DNA of 50,378 nt. Source: Victivallales bacterium. Its GTDB lineage: Bacteria > Verrucomicrobiota > Lentisphaeria > Oligosphaerales > Oligosphaeraceae. A program made the translations under genes and the position numbers. Under the pieces are notes generated by a model that worked only from the letters and a program-made list of their open reading frames with translations, did no database searches and had not been told where the DNA came from. This document shows, piece after piece, positions 45,204 to 50,378 of this stretch (positions are counted from its first letter, which is position 1; each line of letters begins with the position of its first letter). The stretch lies in contig JAFPYX010000101.1 in assembly GCA_017417585.1 (NCBI GenBank), positions 1 through 50,378 of the forward strand, given 5' to 3'.

Positions 45204-45572
45204 GTGCCGTAGCCTTCGGGGGGCCTGGAAGGGGCGATTGCCATTTCCTTCCAACTCAATGATGTAGTGATCCCTTTTTTGTACTTTGGGATATGGTTAG
45301 AATTTAACTCTATTAATATATCACATCATGGGTATTATGAGATGTTATAGTTCTGGGCAATTTAAGGGAATTATATCAATGAGTTCGATTCCCACGCCGC
45401 ATTTTCCTGCCATCCTTTCAGGGGTCGTTTTTTGGGGTGGACACTGCCGGGGGGCGCTTCGTTTCATCCGGGGCTGTTTCTCGCCGACGCTACATCCGCA
45501 TCCCGTCGGCGTGGCGCAGACGGCTTCCACATTTCAACCGCCAAAGCTGTTGATGCGTAGAAATCATGGCTT
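45204..45572. other. intergenic region with REP-like hairpin
   Basis: 369 bp between the MITE and the toxin gene. It has an AT-rich centre (about 45295-45380) and a REP-like motif at 45481-45497 on the - strand. The inverted repeat CGCCGACG/CGTCGGCG (45482-45489 and 45504-45511) flanks it. No gene is seen. A TTCGATTCC-like string at about 45382 is not part of a tRNA. Confidence 0.45.
45481..45511 (-). repeat. REP-like element, site C
   Basis: Core GGATGTAGCGTCGGCGA on the - strand. The pairing arm lies on the other side (CGCCGACG), giving a perfect 8-bp stem and a 14-nt loop that holds GGATGTAG. Confidence 0.6.
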
Positions 45573-46376
45573 TTACAGCCGTCTTTCTGACAGACGTTCA
45601 ATGAACGCTTCGCGCACGGCTTCATACGCTTCCATTGGCGAAAAGTCAATGCCAGGACGCAATATCTGGCTGACATCGCCCAGAAAATCAGCGTCCTGCA
45701 TCTTCTCATCTAGGTTGGCGATGAACTGCCTGTAGGACGGCGGTTGCCCGACAACAAAGGAAATATAGCGATGATAGCAAGTCAGCACCTTGTCCGGGTC
45801 GATGGTTGCATGGGTGAGTGCATAATACAAGTCAAAGAGATCGCGTCCCTTCCTGCGTTGGTACAGTGCCCTGAGCTTTGTGCCAAGCAATTCTTCAAGC
45901 TGATAGGTATTCAGACGGCAGTCTCCCTTGAACCACTGGCTGTCAACGGCAAAAGGAAGGCAGGTGTAGCCAAGCTCCGTGAAATGCTCAAAACAGTTGA
46001 TTTCCACTTTCAGGCGAATCTGGCAGACGGGTGGAATCTCAGATTCGACACGGAACAGCAGGGTGTTGTTGTATCGTTTTTGCTTGACAACCTTGTCCGG
46101 CAAAAAGGAAAGTACCTCCCCAAGACGCTGCAAAATTGGTTTGATGGGACCGGCCTGAACTTGTACAAGGTCGATGTCTTCGCTATATCGTGGTTGCGGT
46201 TGGAAATGCAGTTTGTGCAATGCCGTCCCGCCTCGGAAGGCAAGTTGGGCAGACAGATAGGCGTCGTTGAAAATGGTCACCAGGCAACGGCAGATGAGCA
46301 GATCCTGCTCCGCCTGAAGAGTGTCCTGCCATTGCATCTTTTGCTTCCACTCGACTATGGCATTGGTGTAAATCAT
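45573..46376 (-). CDS. AbiEii-type nucleotidyltransferase toxin
   Basis: Toxin of the type IV AbiE system, a nucleotidyltransferase-like enzyme; some members add nucleotides to tRNA ends and give phage defence by abortive infection. Seen: motif I FRGGTALHKLH with the second acidic part in RYSEDIDLV, a long middle, and the late LLGTKLRALYQRRKGRDLFDLYYAL motif typical of the family. 267 residues. It overlaps the AbiEi gene by four bases (ATGA), the expected coupling. The catalytic residues visible are intact. Confidence 0.92.
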   Translation of the reverse strand: MIYTNAIVEWKQKMQWQDTLQAEQDLLICRCLVTIFNDAYLSAQLAFRGGTALHKLHFQPQPRYSEDIDLVQVQAGPIKPILQRLGEVLSFLPDKVVKQKRYNNTLLFRVESEIPPVCQIRLKVEINCFEHFTELGYTCLPFAVDSQWFKGDCRLNTYQLEELLGTKLRALYQRRKGRDLFDLYYALTHATIDPDKVLTCYHRYISFVVGQPPSYRQFIANLDEKMQDADFLGDVSQILRPGIDFSPMEAYEAVREAFIERLSERRL

Positions 46377-47179
46377 AGGTCGTCCACCTCAATTTTTGCA
46401 TTGACAATAATCTTCCAGCGCGACGAACGCGGCATGATGTCGGCGACAGGCCTTTTTGAGGAAAGCGCCGTCCAGCGCAAGAGGCTGTTTGCCTCACGCA
46501 GACGCTGGTACAGTGCGTCTGCCTGCTCTTGTTCCCCCAGAATATCTTCGGCAATATAGCCAAGTCGCTGAAAAGCAGCCAGAGTCGCAAATCGGAATAG
46601 ATATGGATTGGCGTTGGCGAAATCGGTACTCTCCAGCAATTCAGCCAGAACAGTCGCGCATCTGGAAAATCCCCCAATGTACTGCGAGTATTGCACTATA
46701 TCCACGGCTGTCAGTTCAGGAATGGAGAATTTGACTGCGGCTGTCTCGCTGTTGCGCTGGATGAGCAATTGAGATGGTATCTCCCTGCGGTAGCACCAGA
46801 AGACAATCGGGTTCTTTTTCTCCGATGTCTGCATGACAGGGCGGGTGGTGAACACGCAGAAACGCTGCGGCGTTTGATGGCCAGCTCCAAAAATCTGTGC
46901 CGCGCTTAGCAGTGATACATAGTATGGCCGCCCGATATGATGCATCAGCTGGTCGATGTAGTATTCTGGCGGAACCACTCTGTTGGACGCATATCGCACG
47001 GGAATTTTGACGTAGAAGCCACTATGCACATTGGCCAGAATGCCGCGTTTGCAAAGCTGATAAAGCTCACTGTCTAAGACGGCAGAGGTCTTCTGCGGAA
47101 AACTTCGCTGGATTTCAGAGCGCGAGAAGCAAACTGTTCCCTCACGCTCCTTTTGATTTAACCATGCCAGGATTGACAT
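46373..47179 (-). CDS. AbiEi-type antitoxin
   Basis: Antitoxin and autorepressor partner of the toxin gene that follows. Seen: N-terminal winged-helix region (CFSRSEIQRSFPQKTSAVLDSELYQLCKRGILANVHSGFYVK), then the AbiEi domain with YYIDQLMHHIGRPYYVSLLSAAQIFGAGHQTPQRFCV and a C-terminal region ending VDDL. The ATG at 47179 (MSILAWLNQ) gives 268 residues; the open frame to 47230 adds an unlikely tail. Overlap with the toxin gene is ATGA. Confidence 0.9.
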   Translation of the reverse strand: MSILAWLNQKEREGTVCFSRSEIQRSFPQKTSAVLDSELYQLCKRGILANVHSGFYVKIPVRYASNRVVPPEYYIDQLMHHIGRPYYVSLLSAAQIFGAGHQTPQRFCVFTTRPVMQTSEKKNPIVFWCYRREIPSQLLIQRNSETAAVKFSIPELTAVDIVQYSQYIGGFSRCATVLAELLESTDFANANPYLFRFATLAAFQRLGYIAEDILGEQEQADALYQRLREANSLLRWTALSSKRPVADIMPRSSRWKIIVNAKIEVDDL

Positions 47180-47213
47180 TTTTGTTATGTGTCTAGAGCT
47201 TTTAATTTCAGTT

Positions 47214-47543
47214 TCAATACAAAAATGCAATATAACTGCGTTTCACAACTTTGCAATCCATAGGTGTGAATAAAATGGAAAATGTTCCCATAGTACAAAA
47301 TACGCTTTGTTCGCTATGACAGCACCGCACCAGATGCCGATGGCGGCGTTGTGCGCCTGGAGCTTGTAGGCGAAGTGGTGGCCTCGTTGAAGTCCGTGTC
47401 GATCGCTCACTGCCAGCGGACGATGCGTATATGTGCGCGAAGACGCCCTTCACTAGCATCGGGGCCGCCGGCTTGGCGTTGACGAAGCCGCGCACCGCTC
47501 CGAGCACCTTGTCTGCCGTGATGTAGAAGATGTTTTCCTGCAT
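47214..47543 (-). pseudogene. degraded small mobile gene (MQENIFYITA type)
   Basis: Starts at 47543 with AAGG 7 nt upstream and reads MQENIFYITADKVLGAVRGF then VNAKPAAPMLVKGVFAHI. After about residue 44 the frame gives low-quality sequence, while another frame of the same strand reads FAYKLQAHNAAIGIWCGAVI. The gene is therefore frameshifted. Its first 15 residues match the start at 48158, so both come from one family. Function unknown; the setting suggests a prophage or integrative-element remnant. Confidence 0.55.
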
Positions 47544-47684
47544 TGGTAACCTTCTGAAAATTGTAATTTTTAAAGGCAATTTCCGCGAAACATCGCATAA
47601 CGTGTTGCAAAAGACTTATTTTTTCTGCGGTTACGCAGATTTAACCACACGACATCAACATCCCGAACTCCTCCAATCAGGACT

Positions 47685-48074
47685 ATGGAAAAACACCTTT
47701 TTCTTTTGTTTTCACTTGTTGTTTTCTTCATATGTAGTTGTGAACCACAAAAAGTGACACCACTACCATATGAGCCAATTGATAAAAACATTTTCACAAT
47801 GCGGCTTGATGAAGGAGCATGGGTATCCGATGACATTTACATCACGAATAAAGAAGGAATAGCGGTTCATAATGTTCATGGGGTTTTATATCTTACTGGC
47901 AGGAAAGACGACTATGCAGAAGCTACTTTTTACAGAAACACTTGGTCTGTTGGCGATACCGTTCACGTTTCTATTGGAATAAATGAAAGTGTGCACGACA
48001 TCCAAAAAAACTCGATGGAGATAAAAAGAAGCGACGAGGGTAGCTGTTATCACACATGGAAATTTAAGAATTAA
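47685..48074 (+). CDS. AT-rich lipoprotein of unknown function
   Basis: Seen: signal peptide MEKHLFLLFSLVVFFICSC with a lipobox ending at Cys19, then a 110-residue domain without recognised family (DEGAWVSDDIYITNKEG, DDYAEATFYRNTWSVGDTVHV, CYHTWKFKN). AGGA is 4 nt before the ATG. Its base use is clearly AT-richer than all neighbours and it is on the opposite strand to the flanking fragments, so it is probably an insertion. The broken start of a related gene pair lies on both sides. Confidence 0.72.
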   Translation: MEKHLFLLFSLVVFFICSCEPQKVTPLPYEPIDKNIFTMRLDEGAWVSDDIYITNKEGIAVHNVHGVLYLTGRKDDYAEATFYRNTWSVGDTVHVSIGINESVHDIQKNSMEIKRSDEGSCYHTWKFKN

Positions 48075-48089
48075 TTCTTCTCTTTTGAG

Positions 48090-48158
48090 CTTTCCCTTGA
48101 TGTCGCACATTGACCCCAAAGTCTCGCCAGCCGCTACATAGAAAATCGTCTCCTGCAT
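48090..48158 (-). pseudogene. 5' remnant of a second MQE-type small gene
   Basis: Starts at 48158 in a TGATG overlap with the fragment upstream and reads MQETIFYVAAGETLGSMCD, matching the first 15 residues of the fragment at 47543. After about 20 codons the frame runs into the antisense of the AT-rich lipoprotein gene and is meaningless. So only the 5' end remains, cut at about 48095 by the AT-rich insert. Confidence 0.55.
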
Positions 48159-48375
48159 CAGTCCTCCTTCAGCCTCTCAAGCCGTTCCATTGTTTCCGGG
48201 TGTTCCCTGTTGAAGTCCTTGCGAACTACGCGAGCAGAGCCTCCCAGCGGTCGCCGATTTCGGCGTCCCGGTTCTCCTCCAGCATCACCGCCAGGTCTCT
48301 TGCGAGCCTGGCCGTCTCCACGTGGTCGAACATCAGGTGGTCGGCTGCAAGGCGGAGCTGGTCGGTCGTGGGCAC
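48158..48375 (-). pseudogene. degraded small helical-protein gene, two frames
   Basis: One frame (48226-48375, GTG at 48375 or ATG at 48333) reads TTDQLRLAADHLMFDHVETA and on to DRWEALLA before TAG. A second frame goes on as VVRKDFNREHPETMERLERL and ends at TGA overlapping the next start. Together they look like one small, charged, helical protein of about 70 residues broken by a frameshift. The 5' end abuts a REP-like site (48371-48388). Function unknown. Confidence 0.5.
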
Positions 48376-48388
48376 CGACGCTACATCC
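48364..48388 (-). repeat. REP-like element, site D
   Basis: Core GGATGTAGCGTCGGTGCC on the - strand. GTCGGT pairs with ACCGAC across a 7-nt loop. The stem base change relative to site A (C to T) is matched in the opposite arm, consistent with selection for the hairpin. It abuts the degraded small gene. Confidence 0.6.
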
Positions 48389-48411
48389 TTCCGCTTGGAG
48401 GGCAGGGGGGC

Positions 48412-49400
48412 TTATGTCTCTTCTGCTAGGGAATTGCACGGGAAGAGGAGTGTTATTGTTCCTTCCGTGGCTTCGGGAGCGGTGAATATTGTGCGATAAA
48501 GCATGTCGCCCCAGGAATTTGAAAGCCATGCGTCGGAGATGGGATATGGCTCTGTTGCCTTGGGCAGGTCGCACTGGACAGGCGTTTCGGGGCGTTCATG
48601 GAGAAGGGTCATGGTCGGCTTCACGGGGAGGGCGGCCTTCCAGGCGTCCCGTATCATGAAGGAACGCCCGTCATACGAAAAGGTCCGATGGTAGGACTGA
48701 AGCCTCAGCGATGCGGGATAGCAACTGCTGATCTCCATTTTGCAGGTAAAGGCCTTTTCGTCTCCACTGGCTTCGAATTGGGTGGCACGACCGATGCCAG
48801 CCTCCTGTGATATTCCATTGAATACAAGTGGATTATGGCTCAATCCGCTTTGTGGGTAGTGGTTGTAGCGTTGCTCGGAGAAGGTTGACTGGTCGTAGGT
48901 TGCCGAACCGAGGTCAAGGGCGTCGAATCGTCCATCTCGTGCGATGACAAACTGCCCGACGTCGTTGTGGTTGTGTGCTTCGTGATTGCTGCCTCCTTTG
49001 AGCGCGATGAATAGACCGTCATATTTCAGAAAAACTTGCTGTAGAATATGATATATGCTGAAAGAACGGCGGGGAAGTGACACTTCGGGATGCCGGCTGG
49101 TGAATAAGTCGAAAAGCGGTGGCAGAATGGCGGAGTGCGGTTTGGGAAAAATGGTGAGGCAGTCATCGAGCATGTCCGCCAGGGCGATTCCCTGTGGAAC
49201 GTCTGCTTGCTCTGACATGGCACGGAGCAGTCCGGTATTGATGCTGTGCCTGGCTCCGCAGTCGGAAAAATGCGCATTTCGATTCCGGTCATACCAGACA
49301 TCGACGATGTAGCCGACCATTCGTTTGAATTTCAGGTCGCCGACGCAGGAAATGGCACCGTCCGTCCGATGCGCGTCGCAGACCTTCCATGAACAGGAAA
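48412..49400 (-). pseudogene. heparinase II/III-like lyase, C-terminal part after frameshift
   Basis: C-terminal part of a polysaccharide lyase split by a frameshift near 49355-49400. Seen: the heparinase II/III beta-sandwich region (LFIALKGGSNHEAHNHNDVGQFVIARDGRFDALDLGSATYD) with the histidine-rich HEAHNHNDVG motif, then FNGISQEAGIGRATQF. The frame joins the upstream part after FLFMEG. The rest of the gene looks intact, so this is a recent lesion or a sequencing error. The frame remains open to 49680 but that extension is only antisense to the upstream piece's coding frame. Confidence 0.8.
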
Positions 49401-50173
49401 TACTTGGGCGGCGAAAGATTCCAGTAGCCAGGTCCTTCGTCGCAGCCACCGTCATCGGGGAAGGCATCGTAATAATTCCTGACGACTGGCATGAGGAGTC
49501 TGGCGTAGGCGTCAAAACGTTCTGGTTCGTTGGCAAAGAGGACGTTGGCGGTCCACAGCAGATTGGAGCAGATCCACGGAGTCCAGTTGTTGGTGCCGTG
49601 GCTCCATCGGTAACGGGGGAGATCGGTTTCCGTCGGAACCAGTATCCGCCGGAGCACCTCCATTTGGATCCGTCGGACAAGATTGGGGGAGATTTCAGCC
49701 AGTTCCTGGGACAAGAGGTGAAGGATCATGGCGAGGAAGACGCCGGTTTCCGCTGCGAAGAGGTCGATGTTTTCGCATTCCGGGGTTGGCAGGGGATCGG
49801 GCTTGGCGGAATGGTGCGGTTCCACATGGGAATGGTGGGCTGGAATGCACCATGACGGCTCGCCGAGGATTGCCCAGATGAAGTCGATGATTTTATCCCG
49901 ATAACGTCCGTGGTAATCCAGTGCTTCCGCTAAAACCAAGGCAGAGAGGCTGAGGCGTCGGTCGAAATAGCTGGCCTCGTAGTCGGAACGGTTGCCAGTT
50001 TGCGTGAATTGCATGTACTGCGACGCCGACAGAGGAGGCACCGGCTTGTCAAGGACTTCCTCTGCTTGGGCAAGAATGGCGGTGGTCAGTTTTTGTTTTT
50101 CCCTGGAGGTCGTGAGGCGTTCCCAGATGTCGCGTTCCGAGGCGCTGGGGAATATCTTGAAGGGATGCAACAT
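49289..50173 (-). pseudogene. heparinase II/III-like lyase, N-terminal part
   Basis: N-terminal alpha/alpha-toroid part of the same lyase. Seen: WERLTTSREKQKLTTAIL, LSALVLAEALDYHGRYRDKIIDFIWAILGEPSW, RWSHGTNNWTPWICSNLLW and DDGGCDEGPGYWNLSPPKYFLFMEG, all typical of the heparinase II/III toroid. After MEG the frame leaves the family sequence (RASDGRCHFLRRRPE), so true coding ends at about 49390. No signal peptide is visible, so the enzyme was probably cytoplasmic and would act on imported oligosaccharides. Combined length about 585 residues. Confidence 0.8.
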
Positions 50174-50208
50174 GGTATGGAGTTATGATTGGCGAACGAA
50201 CCGAAGTG

Positions 50209-50236
50209 GGCAATTGGCAATTAGCAATTAGCAATG
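50209..50236. repeat. heptamer array beside the IS end
   Basis: Four heptamers: GGCAATT, GGCAATT, AGCAATT, AGCAATG. They lie between the lyase gene start and the left end of an IS element. The unit is unlike the other arrays in this window. Confidence 0.75.
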
Positions 50237-50246
50237 GGCTTAAGGC

Positions 50247-50378
50247 TTAGAACCTATCCGTAAATAATACCTCGTTTTCTGAAAACAATGATGGCAGCCG
50301 CCAACTGGAGTAGCCCCTCGAACGACGACTTCTTCTTCTCGAACCGGACAAGAATCTTCCTGAACCGGTTGAACCACG
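50247..50378 (-). mobile_element. IS5-family element, partial, running off the right edge
   Basis: Contains the 3' end of a transposase and a likely terminal repeat near GAACCTATCCGTAAATA at about 50250-50266, a form close to IS5-group ends. CTTAG next to it may be the target duplication. The rest of the element is outside the window. Confidence 0.75.
50254..50378 (-). CDS. IS5-family transposase, C-terminal 40 residues (partial)
   Basis: Reading leftward from the edge gives WFNRFRKILVRFEKKKSSFE then GLLQLAAAIIVFRKRGIIYG and TAG. The RxLVRxEKK...FLQLAxAxI pattern is the typical C-terminus of IS5-family DDE transposases. The DDE residues and start are beyond the window. Confidence 0.85.
   Translation of the reverse strand, partial: WFNRFRKILVRFEKKKSSFEGLLQLAAAIIVFRKRGIIYG

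Noticed and set aside
45375..45400. tRNA-like T-loop string (TTCGATTCC) upstream of the AbiE toxin gene
   Set aside because: The flanking bases do not form a T-stem, and no D-arm, anticodon arm or acceptor stem can be drawn around it.

Overview
The window reads as chromosomal DNA of a Gram-negative bacterium of the PVC group, most likely a Lentisphaerae (Victivallis-like) gut organism. This is inferred from gene content: a DUF1559-type pseudopilin with the class III N-terminal methylation signature, several secreted glycan-active enzymes (GHL10-type, GH95, a heparinase II/III-like lyase), AsmA/BamA/LptF outer-membrane machinery and moderately high GC. No rRNA or tRNA gene was found.

Layout. 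36-1136 (-): RND-pump adaptor. 1417-9495 (+): secreted GHL10-like protein, a four-helix-bundle gene flanked on both sides by 9-bp CTAG arrays, a GH95 alpha-L-fucosidase-like enzyme, a serine hydrolase and aat. 9518-13372 (-): three secreted proteins, two of them beta-sandwich plus TIM-barrel-like, then a pseudopilin (13468-14250). 14432-29806 (-): a long co-directional run of bamA, an LptF/G permease, a double transglutaminase-like protein, a YheT hydrolase, fabI, argD, an AsmA-like protein and pheS. 30077-33249 (-): the classic rplY-pth-rpsF-ssb-rpsR-rplI operon, closed by a clear terminator. 33250-37604: a transposase remnant and a BvgS-like hybrid sensor kinase broken by an in-frame TAG and a frameshift in a G8 tract. 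37879-38850 (-): secreted dual-specificity phosphatase. 39197-44985 (-): tight operon folP-cdaA-cdaR-miaA-glycerate kinase-uppP. 45046-50378: accessory end with a MITE, an AbiE toxin-antitoxin pair, fragments of small mobile genes around an AT-rich lipoprotein gene, a frameshifted heparinase and an IS5-like transposase running off the edge.

The most unusual element is the cassette at 3811-4747. A four-helix-bundle gene (S23/Avd-like family with a suffix domain and a coiled-coil tail) lies between two homologous compound arrays. Each has ten CTAG tetranucleotides at an exact 9-bp period, arranged as left arm, shared pivot and inverted right arm, so each can fold into a segmented hairpin. The arrays also supply the TAG stop codons of the preceding genes. 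Several other intergenic spaces hold short tandem arrays with 7-, 9- or 10-bp units, each locus with its own unit. A separate REP-like stem-loop motif occurs at four intergenic sites. These repeats suggest active repeat expansion in this genome, possibly linked to the four-helix-bundle protein. That link is inference.
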